The notes: a model not told the origin generated them from the letters alone. A stretch of DNA of 64,000 bases from Typhlomys cinereus (GCA_023101885.1 JALPQD010000911.1:296074-360073); one strand, 5' to 3'. Positions 23,749-36,051 are shown, numbered from the stretch's first letter. Translations and numbers: made by a program.

Positions 23749-26700
23749 CTAGGAGCCACCTATTAGGGAGTACATACGGCGCTTAATTTTCTGGCTCTGG
23801 GATACTTCACTTAATATAATTGTTTCTAATGACATCCATTTCCCGGCAAATTCCAGTAATTCATCATTTTTGATGGCTGAGTAGTACTCCATTGTATAGA
23901 TGTACCACAGTTTCCTTATCCACTCGTCAACTATTGGACATTTGGGCTGATTCCATGACTTTGCTATTGTAAACAGTGCTGCTATGAACATGGTCACACT
24001 TGTGCTATCGAGGTGAACCTCTGCTGTATGGGGGGTTATTCCCAAAAGTGGAATCGCAGGGTCATATGGCATTTCAATCTTTAATTTCTTTAAGAATCTC
24101 CAGACGGCTCGCCAGAGTGGCTGTATGAGCCTGCATTCCCACCAGCAATGTAGGAGAGTTCCCCTCTCTCCACATCCTCTCCAGCATTTGTCGTTGTTAG
24201 TATTGTGGATTTTTGCCATCCTGACCGGGGTGAGATGATATCTCAGGGAAGTTTTGATTTGCATTTCCCTGATGGCTAAAGAAGTGGAGCATTTTTTAAG
24301 ATATTTGTTAGACATTTTAATTTCATCCCTGGTAAAGTTTCTTTTAAGTTCCAAGGCCCATTTTTTAATTGGCCTTGGTTTCCTTGGTGTTTAGTTTTCT
24401 AAGTTCTTTGTGCACTCTGGACAATAGAGCTCTATCAGATATGTGGTTAGTGAAGATTTTCTCCCATTCTGTGGGTTGCCTTTGAGCTCGCGTTACAATC
24501 GCTTTATCTGAACAGAAGCTCTTTAATTTCACAAGATCCCAACTGTTGAGAGTTGGTAGCGGTGACTGTGCCATTGGATGTCTGTTTAGGAACTGTTGAC
24601 CTAGCCCAATGAGCTCGAGGGAGTTCCCTATCCTTTCAACTATGGTTTTTATAGTCTCTGGCCTGATATCAAGGTCCTTGATCCATTTGGAATTAAGTCT
24701 TGTACATGGTGACAAGTACGGGTCCAGCTTTAATCTTCTGCATGTGGAGATCCAGTTTTGCCAGCACCATTTGTTGAAGATGCTGTTCTTTTTCCATTGG
24801 ATTATTTGGGCCCCTTTCTCAAAGACCAAATGGCTGTAATTTTGTGGGCTTATATCTGGGTCTTCAATCCTTATCCATTGATCTGTGTGTCTATTTTGGA
24901 GCCAGTACCAGGCTGTCTTTACAACTATGGATTTATAGTACAGACTAAGGTTTGGTATGGTTATACCTCCAGCAGTGTTTTTGTTACTCAGGATTGTCTT
25001 TGCTATCCTGGGTCTTTTGTACCTCCATATGAACTTTGAGATTGTTTGGGCAACTTCTTTGAAGAATTGCTTTGGGATTTTGATTGGTATAGCATTGAAT
25101 CTGTATATTGCCTTTGGTAGGATGGTCATTTTCACGATGTTGATTCTGCCAATCCAGGAACAAGGGAGGTCTTTCCACCTTCTGGTGTCTTCTGCTATTT
25201 CTTTCTTTAGGGTTTTAAAGTTTTCATTGTAAAGGTCTTTTACCTCCTTAGTTAGGTTTATACCAAGGTATTTCATTTTTTTAGGGGCTATAATAAATGG
25301 GATTGTTTCTCTCAAGGCTTTTTCACTTCTTTCATTCTGGGCATATAGGAAGGCCTCTGATTTTTGCACATTTGTTTTGTATCCTGCCACCCTGCTGAAC
25401 TTCTCAATTAGTTCCAGGAGCTTCCTGGTGGAGTTTTTGGGATCACTCAGGTATAAGATCATCTCATCTGCAAATAGGGATAGCTTGACTTCTTCCTTGC
25501 CGATTTGATTCCCTCTTATGTCCCTTTCTTGTCTTATGGCTTCAGCTAAGACTTCAAGTACAATATTGAATAGAAGTGGTGAGAGTGGACAGCCTTGTCT
25601 AGTTCCTGATCGAAGTGGGAATGCTTCCAATTGTTCCCCATTGAGCATAATCCTTGCTGTGTGCTTTTTGTATATAGCTTTTATTATATTGATAAAGGTT
25701 CCTTCCATTCCTACTGTCTCTAGCGTTTTGATCATAAAAGGCTGTTGGATCTTGTCAAAGGCTTTTTCTGCATCTATCGAGAGTATCATGTGGTTTTGGA
25801 CTTTAGACTGGTTTACATGATGAATTACATTTATCGATATGCGTATGTTGAACCAATCTTGTGTGCCGGGGATGAAGCCTACTTGGTCCCCGTGAATAAT
25901 CTTTTTCATTTGTTTATGAATCCGATTTGCTAAAACTTTGTTGAGAATCTTTGCGTCTGTGCTCATCAGGGAGATCGGCCTATAGTTTCCTTTTTTAAGT
26001 GAGTCTTTATTAGGTTTTGGGATTAAAACGATATTAGCTTCATAGAAGGAATTTGGTAGTGTTCCTTCCTTTGCTATTTGATGGAACAGTTTAAGGACTA
26101 TTGGTGTTATTAACTCCTTAAATGTCTGGTAGAACTCTGTGCTGAATCCATCTGGTCCAGGACATTTTTTGGTGGGAAGATTCGAGATTACTTCCTCAAT
26201 TTCCTTATATGTTATAGGACTATTTAAATAATTCACAACTTCCTGATTCAATTTAGGTAAGTTGTGTTTACTTAGAAATTCATCCATCTCTTTTGTGTTG
26301 TCAAACTTCACAGAGTATAAGTTTTTGAAATATGATGTTATAATTCTCTGGATTTCTTGGGTATCAGTAGTGATAATACCATGTTCATTTCTAATTTTGT
26401 TAATTTGGGTTTTCTCTCTCTTGCTTTTGGTTAGTTTAGCTAGGGGTGTATCAATCTTATTGATTTTTTCAAGGAACCAGCTTTTTGACTGGTTGATTTT
26501 TTCTATCGTTTTCTTAGTCTCGATTTCAGATATTTCTCCCCTTATTTTGCTAATCTCCTCTCTTCTACTACTTTTGGGATCAGATTGCTCCAGTTTCTCT
26601 AAAGCTTTAAGCTGCATTGTTAAGTTATTTCTGATGTTTTCATTTTTTTGACGTAGGCATTAAGAGCTATGAACTTACCTCTTAGAACAGCTTTCATTGT

Positions 26701-27567
26701 GTCCCAGAGATTTTGGTGAGTTGTATTTTCGTTATCATTCACTTTCAGGAAATCTTGAATTTCCTTTTTAATTTCTTCCTGAATCGAGTTCTCATTCAGC
26801 ATCATAGTGTTAAGTTTCCAGGAGTTAGTGTATTTTCTCTTGTTTGATGTGTTGTGGATGTCCTGCTTTAGGCCGTGATGGTCTGATAGGGCACAGGTTA
26901 GAATTTCAACTTTCTTGTATATGTGTAGATTCATTTTGTGGCCCAATATGTGATCTATTTTGGAGAAAGTTCCGTGTGCTGCTGAGAAAAATGTGTATTC
27001 TTTGGTGCAAGGGTGAAAAGTTTGATAGAGATCTGTAAGGTCCATTTCTTTCAGGGTTTGATTAAGTTCCAAAGTATCTCTGTTAAGCTTTTGACCTGTT
27101 GATCTATCCCATGTTGAGAGGGAGGTGTTGAAGTCCCCAAGAATTATCGTTTGGGGGTTGATTTCTTGCTTTAGTTGCTGTAGGGTTTTCTTAATGAATG
27201 TGGAGGGGCCCGTATTAGGTGCATATATGTTCAGTATTGTGAAGTCTTCCTGGTAAATTGTACATGTGACAAAAATGTAGTATCCATCTGTGTCTCTTAT
27301 AATTTTCTTTGGTTTGAAATCCACTTTGTCTGATAGCATAATGGCTACCCCTGCCTGTTTTCTGCTTCCATTTGCTTGTAGAATTGTGGACCAGCCTTTT
27401 ATTTTCAGAGCGTGCCTATCTTTTGTGGTGAGATGGGTTTCCTGCAGGTAGCAGATTGATGGATTGTGATTTTTAATCCATGTTTGTAATCTGTGTCTCT
27501 TGATCGGTGAGTTAATTCCATTAACATTTAGTGTTATAATGGAGAAACTATTGTTAATTCCAGACAT
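23749..27567 (-). pseudogene. L1-A ORF2 (endonuclease-reverse transcriptase), disrupted
   Basis: ORF2p nicks target DNA and reverse-transcribes L1 RNA there. From 27567 in sense, the APE-like endonuclease comes first and its key residues are visible: N in LNVNG, E in QETHL, D/N in GDFNT, DH in SDHHG. The reverse transcriptase follows with its GFIPGTQ and [10 protein letters not shown] blocks, then the C-terminal Cys-containing segment ([16 protein letters not shown]). Two frameshifts split it into three open pieces: 27567-26620 (315 aa), 26617-24365 (750 aa) and 24354-23749 (201 aa). The first comes from loss of about 4 nt near 26620-26635, the second from loss of about 2 nt near 24360. The catalytic FADD motif reads FADE, from one base at 25463. 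Summed length (~1270 aa) is normal for L1 ORF2. Confidence 0.93.
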
Positions 27568-27617
27568 TTATTATGTTTAGTAGCTTTTATAAGTATATTG
27601 CTTCATTTTTAATGATG

Positions 27618-28689
27618 TTATACTTGCCTTCTGTTCTCCTGGATATGCCTGTTTTTTTCTTCACGCTTGAGTATCATTTCTAGCATTTTTTGAAGGCCTG
27701 GTTTGGTGGCCATGTATCCCTTAAAGTTGTCTTTGTTCTGGAAAATTTTTCTTTCTCCCTCGATCATGACAGATAGTTTTGCAGGGTAAATCAGCCTGGG
27801 TTGACATTTTTTGCTCATTCAATACTTGAAGTATGTCTCTCCAAGCTCTTCTTGCTTTTACTGTTTTGACTGAGAAGTCATTTGTTATTTTAATAGGTTT
27901 ACCTTTAAAAGTGACTTGTTTTTTCTCCCTTGAAGCTCTCAGCACCAGTTCTTTATCTTGAATGTGGAGTGTTTTAACTATTATTTGCCGCGGCATGCTT
28001 CTATTTTGGTCGTATCTGTTTGGGGTGCGGAATGCCTCTTGTATATGGATGGGCCTCTCTTTTTTTAGATGAGGAAAGTTTTCCTTGATAATCGTTTGAA
28101 AAATTTCCTCAGGGGTGGTATTTTGAGATTATTGCTCTGGTATTCCATGAATACGCATGTTAGGCTTCTTCAGGGTGTCCCATATCTCTTGGATATTTCT
28201 CTCAAGTATCTTTTTGGCTTTAAGAACCTCTTCCATTGAGCTGGTTAGTACTCCCACTTTATCTTCAAGGTCTGAAATTCTGTTTTCTGCTTCGTTAGTT
28301 CTGTTGATAAGACTCTCTGTGGCGTTCTGGGTTGAAAATAACTTGTCTTGTAGCTGAGTTTTAAACTCTGCTTGAGTTTGTTTTAACTGCTCTATGCCAT
28401 TTTTTGTTTCTTGCACTGTTTTTCTCAACTCCTCCAGATGTCTGTTGTGTTCCTCTTCAAAGCGATTGATTCGATTATGTAATTCCTCCCGGATTTCCTC
28501 TTTCATAGTATTGAACATGGTAATGATCATATTTTGAAAGTCTTTATCCTGGGTGGGGTTTTCTTGGCCTTTTTCCGTGGGTTTGTTCTTGTTGGAGTCT
28601 AACATTATGGGATTAATTTCTTCAGTGGGAAATTTGTTTACTTGATTGTTACTTCTCATGGATTTGCACTTCGACTTTGGCATTGTCAT
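27618..28689 (-). pseudogene. L1-A ORF1 (RNA-binding chaperone), disrupted
   Basis: ORF1p trimerises through a coiled coil, coats L1 RNA and acts as a nucleic-acid chaperone. The first piece (28689-28129, 186 aa) holds a basic N-terminus (MTMPKSKCKS), a Glu/Lys/Leu-rich coiled coil at about residues 60-165, and the start of the RRM (MRIHGIPEQ). A TAA at 28131-28129 replaces the GAA seen in L1-B. The same frame continues afterwards (from 27996, MPRQIIVKTLHIQ) until a T run of six (27807-27812; five in L1-C) shifts it near residue 290. The C-terminus is then read in another frame (27818-27618). The product would lack the RNA-binding half. Confidence 0.92.
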
Positions 28690-29118
28690 TTTAACTCTTA
28701 AGATCTCTCAATTTCACTAAACTGAATTATTTGGCCTGGGGTCCTGGTGGGCGGGGTGGGCGGAGACTTACCTAGGTCGTGGGGTGAGGCCCGGCTGGAC
28801 TGCGCTCGCGTCCGGACTGGTGGAGCGGGGTGGGGTGCAAAGGGGGGATGGGGGATGGGGGCGATGGCGTGAAGCTATTTAACCGGAGGGCAGCTGGGGC
28901 GGGGCCCGGGCACAGGGGGAGGTCCTCCTCGTCCCTCGGCCCCGCGCGTGGCTCCAGCTTCATGGTGGGAGTCGGAGCCGGGTCCCTGTGGGCCGACCTG
29001 GGGTCCTGGTGGGCGGTGCTTGGGGCAGGGACTCACCAGCTACGGCGCGGGGTTGAGGCCCGGCTGGACCGCGCGTGCGCGTCCCGACCGGCGGAGCGGG
29101 GTGGGGTGCAAAAGGGGG
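28690..29118 (-). promoter_or_regulatory. L1-A 5'UTR: two GC-rich promoter monomers
   Basis: CpG-rich. Two tandem units have an offset of about 269 bp (gaggcccggctggac at about 28786 and 29055). In sense the first unit has a TTAAATAG box (plus-strand ctatttaac, 28875-28883). Each unit has a splice-donor-like site: AGGTAAGT (plus-strand 28766-28773) and GGTGAGT (plus-strand 29031-29037). Tandem monomers acting as promoters are known for mouse L1 families; that these are promoters is inference from position and composition. Confidence 0.75.
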
Positions 29119-29133
29119 CTTGATTTTATTCTT
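29119..29133. repeat. L1-A target-site duplication, 5' side
   Basis: cttgattttattctt, identical to 22522-22536. The L1-A 5'UTR ends at 29118 with gggg. Confidence 0.93.
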
Positions 29134-30395
29134 GTGATTTGATAAAATAGATTCAGTTTTCATTAACTACAATCAACAAAGTGGATCTTTACAGACAGAA
29201 CTTGCATAAAAATTAAAAACAAGCAATTGTATTTTCTCCTATCATTTGACATTGGATAGTTGAAGCTTTCTAATCAATTTCACTATTGTTGCTCTTCCAC
29301 ACGTCTTTGCTGCTTGTTTGGGACACCTTTGGTTAATGACCAAGTGGCATAAATAGCAAACAACTTTCCTTGGCTCTACCTCCCCTTGCTCTTTCCTCGA
29401 CTCGTTTTTTCTTACTTTCCTCTTTTCTTTTTCTTCTTCTTCTCTCTTTTTTTTTTTTTTTGCTTTTTGCCTTTGCAGACAGAAATAACTAGAAAACTGT
29501 GTTTGCCTTCAGCCTAATTTGGAAAAGGAGGGTAAAACTGACTTTTTTTTCATTCTTTCTGGTTTCCCAGTTACTGAATATTTATCAAATATCTGAATAG
29601 TGAATATTGTTTTTCATTTCAATCAAGAGTTAATTTATTAACAAAATCATATTTGGAACTTATGGTCCCTTTGAATTCTCAAATCCCATTCATTTCTGAT
29701 CACAAACATAAATGTCTCTGAACCATAGCAACAATTATTCTTCTTTGGTATTATTTGTTTGACTATATTTCTTCTTAAAAGCTGGGCTATTTTATAAGAA
29801 GCAGGTGTTAATGTATAATTTGGAACCATATTCTACCTATTATGTACCTTGAGAATCTTAATGTGTGGTGCCAGAGATTCCTGTCATTTATGACACCAAA
29901 TTTGCCACTGTGTTTGTCTATCAATTTAGATGGAATAAAAAGAAAGGACCATATTTCAGTAGTTTACACATGGTAAAAGTTTTGTTAAATTGATTTGAGT
30001 CATTTTGTAGATTACAAGTATAATGTCAAACACTATTCATTACACACATATAAAGTAGGTAATCAGTAAATCCTGTTGAATAGGAAGAGTACTATGTGCT
30101 TGGATTGGATTAAGGTAGAAATTGAAGAATAAACTTGGCTAGAATAAACTTGGTATATAAGTAAATTAATGTTATTGTGCTATCGAGCCTTCCATATTTT
30201 GCTAAAAACTATATTACTAACAAAGTATACTTAAATTGAAAAGTTCAATGCAATCTAAACCAAATTTCCAATAACTTCTCAAAACATCAGTCAGAAATAT
30301 TTCAGTGTATATTTCTAAATGATGAATAATCTATCTTTCTATAACTTCACTGCTAATATCACAGGTGGAGAAATTGTTATGCATTAGTTGTAAAA
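29134..30395. other. Unique AT-rich spacer between two head-to-head L1s
   Basis: About 1.26 kb facing the 5'UTRs of L1-A (left, minus) and L1-B (right, plus). It contains a long pyrimidine tract (29400-29462) ending in tgcctttgcag, a splice-acceptor-like shape, but no supported exon follows. Open frames are at most 60 codons. Confidence 0.6.
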
Positions 30396-30408
30396 GTTAC
30401 ATGTTCTT

Positions 30409-30820
30409 CTCCCTTCCCTCCACTCCGCCGCCCGGGACACGCGCACCGCATGGTCCAGCCTGGGCTGCACCTTGTGACCTAGGTAAGCTCAGTCCACGCC
30501 CACCCCCAGAGCCCCAGGCCACCCAAGGTACCCAGCTCCTCCCACCATCCAGCCGGAACCACGAGCAGGGCATGGGAGGAGGAGAGGGCATCCCCTCTGT
30601 GCCCAGACCCCAACCCGAGGTCCCCCAGATTAAATAGCGCCCCGCCGTCGCCCCATCCTTCGTTCCCCCACTCCGCCGCCAGGGATGTGCGGGGTCCAGC
30701 CTGAACTTACCTCGACCTAAGTAAGCTCCGTCTCCGCCCACCCCCAAAACCCCAGGCCAAATAATTCAGTTTAGTGAAAAACGCACAGAAATTAAAAGAA
30801 TATCTTAAAAGTTAAAACGA
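30409..30820 (+). promoter_or_regulatory. L1-B 5'UTR: two GC-rich promoter monomers
   Basis: Tandem units with an offset of about 248 bp (ccactccgccgcc at 30420 and 30668). TTAAATAG lies at 30631-30638 (gattaaatag from 30629). Splice-donor-like aggtaag lies at 30481-30487 and aagtaag at 30719-30725. It is homologous to the L1-A and L1-C 5'UTRs. The end shares the caaataattcagtttagtga segment found upstream of ORF1 in all three copies. Confidence 0.72.
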
Positions 30821-30827
30821 CAATGCC

Positions 30828-31118
30828 GGGCTGGAGAGGTGGCTCAGGGGTTAAGCCTCCGCCTTGCAGGCGGAAGGTCCTGAGTTCAGATCCCAGATCC
30901 CACATATAGACACCAGGCGGAAGTGGGGTGGCCCGCGCTTCTGGTCCTGGTAGGGCGGAGCCTGTGAATCCCGGGGCAGAAGGAGGTGGAGGCGTCCATG
31001 GTGGTTCGCGAATTCGTCCATGGTTCTACACATACACATACACACACAGGCACACACACGCGCGCGCACATACACACGCACATGCACACAGTTGAATAAA
31101 TAATAATAATAAAAAAAA
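30828..31118 (+). mobile_element. B2-superfamily-like young SINE in the L1-B ORF1 start
   Basis: Begins gggctggagaggtggctcag (tRNA-type A box), with B-box-like gagttcagatcc about 45 bp on. A GC-rich body (gcttctggtcctggtaggg, cgtccatggtggttcgcg) follows, then a CA-rich microsatellite and a tgaataaataataat A-rich end. TSD gacaatgcc lies at 30819-30827 and 31119-31127. The TSD contains the ORF1 ATG, so the start codon is duplicated on both sides of the SINE. RNA polymerase III transcription is expected of the family. Confidence 0.92.
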
Positions 31119-31122
31119 GACA

Positions 31123-32187
31123 ATGCCAAAGTAAAAGTGCAAATCCATGAGAAACAACACTCAAGTAAACAAATCTCCCACTGAAGGAATTAATCCCATA
31201 ATGTTAGACTCCCACAAGAACAAATCCACGGAAAAAGACCAAGAAAGCCTGACCCAGGATAACGACTTTCAAAATATGATCATTACCATGTTCAATACTA
31301 TGAAAGAGGAAATCCGGGAGGAATTACATAATCGAATCAATCGCTTTGAAGAGGAACACAAGAGACACTTGGAGGAGTTAAGAAAAACAGTGCAAGAATC
31401 AAAAACTGGCATGGAGCAGTTAAAGCAGACTCAAGTAGAGTTTAAAACTGAGCTACAAGACAAGTTATCTTCAACCCAGAACTCCACAGAGAGTCTTATC
31501 AGCAGAACTAACGAAGCAGAAAACAGAATTTCAGACCATGAAGATAAAGTGGGAGTATTAACCAGCTCAATGAAAGAGGTTGTTAAAGCCAAAAAGATAC
31601 TTGAGAGAAATATTCAGGAGATATGGGACACCCTGAAGAAGCCTAACATGCGTATTCATGGAATACCAGAGCAAGAATTTCAAAATACCACCCCTGAGGA
31701 AATTTTTCAAACGATCATCAAGGAAAACTTTCCTCACCTAAAAAAAGAGAGGCCCATCCATATACAAGAGGCATTCTGCACCCCAAACAGATATGACCAA
31801 AATAGAAGCTCGCCATGGCAAATAATAGTCAAAACACTCCACATTCAAGATAAAGAACTGGTGCTGAGAGCTTCAAGGGAGAAAAACCAAGTCACTTTTA
31901 AAGGTAAACCTATTAAAATGACAAATGACTTCTCAGTTGAAACAATAAAAGCAAGAAGAGCTTGGAGAGACATACTTCAAGTATTGAATGAGCAAAAATG
32001 TCAACCCAGGCTGATTTACCATGTAAAACTATCAGTCATGATCGGGGGAGAAAGAAAACTCTTCCAGCACAAAGACAACTTGAAGGGATACATGTCCACC
32101 AAACCAGGCCTTCAAAAAATGCTAAAAATGACACCCAAGCTTGAAGAAAAAAACAGGCATATCCAGGAGAACAGAAGGCAAACATAA
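31123..32187 (+). pseudogene. L1-B ORF1, nonsense at codon 4
   Basis: The ancestral start (31123, ATGCCAAAG) is followed at once by TAA (31132-31134), where L1-A and L1-C have a Ser codon. The frame is then open from an internal ATG at 31147 to 32187 (346 aa), almost the complete protein: coiled coil at about residues 45-150, RRM start at MRIHGIPEQE, C-terminal domain with KELVLRASREKNQVTFKGKP. It is the best-preserved ORF1 in the window. Its start region is separated from the L1 promoter by the SINE at 30828-31118. Confidence 0.92.
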
Positions 32188-32237
32188 CACCATTAAAAGA
32201 GAAGCAATATACTTATAAAAACTACTAAACATAATAA

Positions 32238-35200
32238 ATGTCTGGAATTAACAATAGTTTCTCCATTAAAACACTAAATGTTAATGGAATTAACTCACCG
32301 ATCAAGAGACACAGATTACAAACTTGGATTAAAAATCACAATCCATTAATCTGCTGCCTGCAGGAAATCCATCTCACCACAAAAGATAGGCACGCTCTAA
32401 AAATAAAAGGCTGGTCCAAAATTCTGCAAGCAAATGGAAGCAGAAAACAGGCAGGTGTAGCCATTATGCTATCAGACAAAGTGGATTTCAAACCAAAGAA
32501 AATTATAAGAGACACGGATGGATACTACATTTTAGTCACAGGTACAATTCACCAGGAAGACTTGACAATACTGAACATGTATGCACCCAATATGGGCCCT
32601 TGCACACTCATTAAGAAAACCCTACAGTGCCTAAAGCAAGAAATCAACCCCCAAACGATAATTCTTGGGGACTTCAACACCGCCCTCTCAACATGGGATA
32701 GATCAACAGGTCAAAAGCTTAACAGAGACACTTTGGAACTTAATCAAACCCTTAAAGAAATGGACCTTACAGAACTCTACCGAACTTTTCACCCACGCAC
32801 TAAAGAATACACATTTTTCTCAGCAGCACATGGAACTTTCTTCAAAATAGATCACATATTGGGCCACAAAACGAATCTACATATATACAAGAAAGTTGAA
32901 ATTCTAACCTGTGTCCTGTCAGACAACTATGGCCTAAAGCTGGAAATCCACAACACAAAAAACAAGAGAAAATACACTAACTCCTGGAAACTTAACAATA
33001 TGATGCTGAATGAGAACTGGATTCAGGAAGAAATTAAAAAGGAAATTCAAGATTTCCTGAAAGTGAATGATAATGAAAATACAACTTACCAAAATCTCTG
33101 GGACACAAAGAAAGCTGTTCTAATCTAAAAGGTAAGTTCATTGCTCTTAATGCCTACATCAAAAAAATGGAAATATCAGAAATAAACAGCTTAACCATGC
33201 AGCTTAAACTTTAGAGAAACTAGAACAATCTGATCCCAAAAGTAGTAGAAGAGAGGAGATTAGCAAAATAAGGGGAGAAATATCTGAAATTGAGATTAAG
33301 AAAAAGATAGAAAAAATCAACCAGTCAAAAAGCTGGTTCTTTGAAAAAATTCAATAAGATTGATACACCCCTAGCTAAATTAACCAAAAGCAGGAGAGAG
33401 AAAATCCAAATTAACAAAATTAGAAATGAACATGGAGTTATCACTACTGATACCCAAGAAATCCAGAGAATTATAACATCATATTTCAAAAACTTATACT
33501 CTGTGAAGTTTGACAACACAAAAGAGATGGATGAATTTCTAAGTAAACACAACTTACCTAACTTGAATCAGGAAGTTGTGAATTATTTAAATAGTCCTAT
33601 AACATATAAGGAAATTGAAGATGTAATCTCAAATCTTACCACCAAAAAATGTCCTGGACCAGATGGATTCAGCACAGAGTTCTACCAGACATTTAAGGAG
33701 TTAATAACACCAATACTCCTTAAACTGTTCCATCAAATAGCAAAGGAAGGAACACTACCAAATTCCTTCTATGAAGCTAATGTCGTTTTAATCCCAAAAC
33801 CTAATAAAGATTCACTTAAAAAAGAAAACTATAGGCCGATCTCTCTGATGAGCACAGACGCAAAGATTCTCAACAAAGTTTTAGCAAATCGGATTCAAAA
33901 ACACATTGAAAAGATCATTCACGGGGACCAAGTATGCTTCATCCCCGGCACACAAGGTTGGTTCAACATACGCAAATCAATAAATGTAATTCATCATGTA
34001 AACCAGTCCAAAGTCCAAGATCACATGATACTCTCGATAGATGCAGAAAAAGCTTTTGACAAGATCCAACAGCCTTTTATGATCAAAACACTAGATACAG
34101 TAGGAATGGAAGGAACCTTTATCAATATAATAAAAGCTGTATACAACAAGCACACAGCAAGGATTATGCTCAATGGGGAACAATTGGAAGCATTCCCACT
34201 TCGATCAGGAACTAGCCAAGGCTGTCCACTCTCACCACTTCTTTTCAACATTGTACTTGAAGTCTTAGCTGAAGCCATAAGACAAGAAAGGGACATAAGA
34301 GGGATTCAAATCAGCAAGGAAGAAGTCAAGCTATCCCTATTTGCAGATGACATGATCTTATACCTGAGTGATCCCAAAAACTCCACCAGGAAGCTCCTGG
34401 AACTAATTGAGAAGTTCAGCAGGGTGGCAGGATACAAAATAAATGTGCAAAAATCAGAGGCCTTCCTATGTGCCCAGAATGAAAGAAGTGAACAATGCCA
34501 TTTACTATAGACCCTAAAAAAATGAAATACCTTGGTATAAAACTAACCAAGGAGGTAAAAGACCTTTACAATGAAAACTTTAAACCCCTAAAGAAAGAAA
34601 TTGCAGAAGACACCAGAAGGTGGAAAGACCTCCCTTGTTCCTGGATTGGCAGAATCAACATCGTAAAAATGACCATCCTACCAAAGGCAATGTACAAATT
34701 CAATGCTATACCAATTAAAATCCCAAAGCAATTCTTCAATGAAGTTGCCCAAACAATCTCAAAGTTCATATGGAGGCACAAAAGAACCAGGATAGCAAAG
34801 ACAATCCTGAGTAACAAAAACACAGCTGGAGGTATTACCATACCAAACCTTAGTCTATACTACAAATCCATAGTTATAAAGACAGCCTGGTACTGGCTCC
34901 AAAATAGACACACAGATCAATGGATAAGGATTGAAGACCCAGATATAAGCCCACAAAGTTACAGCCATTTGGTCTTTGAGAAAGGGGCCCAAAGAATTCA
35001 ATGGAAAAAGAACAGCATCTTCAACAAATGGTGCTGGTAAAACTGGATCTCCACATACAGAAGATTAAAGCTGGACTTGTACTTGTCACCATGTACAAGA
35101 CTTAATTCCAAATGGATCAAGGACCTTGATATCAGGCCAGAGACTATAAAAACCATAGTTGAAAGGATAGGGCACTCCCTCGAGCTCATTGGGCTAGGCC

Positions 35201-36051
35201 AACATTCCCTAAACATACATCCAATGGCACAGTCACTGCTACCAACTCTCAATAGTTGGGATCTTGTGAAATTAAAGAGCTTCTGTTCAGATAAAGAGAT
35301 TGTCACATGAGCTCAAAGGCAACCCACAGAATGGGAGACAATCTTCAATAACCACACATCTGATAGAACTCTGCTTTCCAGAGTGCAAAAAGAACTTAGA
35401 AAACTAAACACCAAGGAAACCAATGGCCCAATTAAAAAATGGGCCCTGGAACGTAAAAGAAATTTTACCAGGGATGAAATTAAAATGTCTAACAAGTACC
35501 TTAAAAAATGCTCTACTTCCTTAGCCATCAGGGAAATGCAAATCAAAACTTCCCTGAGATATCATCTCACCCTGGTCAGGATGGCAAAAATCCACAATAC
35601 AAACAACACCAACTGCTGGAGAGGATGTGGAGAGAGGGGAACTCTCCTACATTGCTGGTGGGTGTGCAGGCTCATACAGCCACTCTGGTGAGCCGTCTGG
35701 AGATTCTTAAATAAATTAAAGATTGAAATGCCATATGACCCTGGTATTCCACTTTTGGGAATAACCTCCCATACAGCAGAGGTTCACCTCGATAGCACAA
35801 ACACGACCATGTTCATAGCAGCACTGTTTACAATAGCAAAGTCATGGAATCAGCCCAAATGTCCAACAGTTGACGAGTGGATAAGGAAACTGTGGTACAT
35901 CTATACAATGGAGTACTACTCAGCCATCAAAAATGATGAATTACTGGAATTTGCCGGGAAATGGATGTCATTAGAAACAACTATATTAAGTGAAGTATCC
36001 CAGAGCCAGAAAATTAAGCGCCGTATGTACTCCCTAATAGGTGGCTCCTAG
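32238..36051 (+). pseudogene. L1-B ORF2, multiply disrupted
   Basis: Endonuclease-reverse transcriptase collinear with L1-A ORF2. The endonuclease part (32238-33128) keeps N (LNVNG), E (QEIHL) and D/N (GDFNT), but the DHH motif reads SDNYG, so the catalytic His is lost. A frame change at about 33120-33130 precedes the RT part (33341-34510). That part keeps [10 protein letters not shown] and ends at a deletion of about 18-20 nt near 34490. The remaining frame is interrupted by TAA (35038-35040), TGA (35308-35310, a CpG-type change of CGA) and TGA (35689-35691), and ends normally at 36051. It is dead by several independent lesions. Confidence 0.92.

Larger units (their letters stand above)
22537..29118 (-). 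mobile_element. L1-A: full-length LINE-1 with 3' transduction
   Basis: Minus-strand element bounded by perfect 15 bp TSDs (22522-22536 and 29119-29133). In sense the order is: two-monomer GC-rich 5'UTR (29118-28690), ORF1 (28689-27618), short spacer, ORF2 (27567-23749), 3'UTR with polypurine tract (23748-22762), a first short A tail (22761-22752), about 200 bp of non-L1 DNA (22751-22550) and a final A tail (22549-22537). Body length is 6.36 kb. Divergence from L1-B and L1-C is low in ORF2, so all three belong to one recent family. Both ORFs are broken, so it is not autonomously active as assembled. Confidence 0.95.

Noticed and set aside
29400..29480. Polypyrimidine tract followed by tgcctttgcag as a splice acceptor for a host exon
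   Set aside because: The following sequence has stops in all frames within a short distance and no donor can be paired convincingly. It may be chance in T-rich DNA.
30821..30900. tRNA gene (A- and B-box-like motifs in the SINE heads)
   Set aside because: The motifs belong to tRNA-derived SINEs. No cloverleaf with paired acceptor stem can be drawn, and the copies have retroposition TSDs and A-rich tails.
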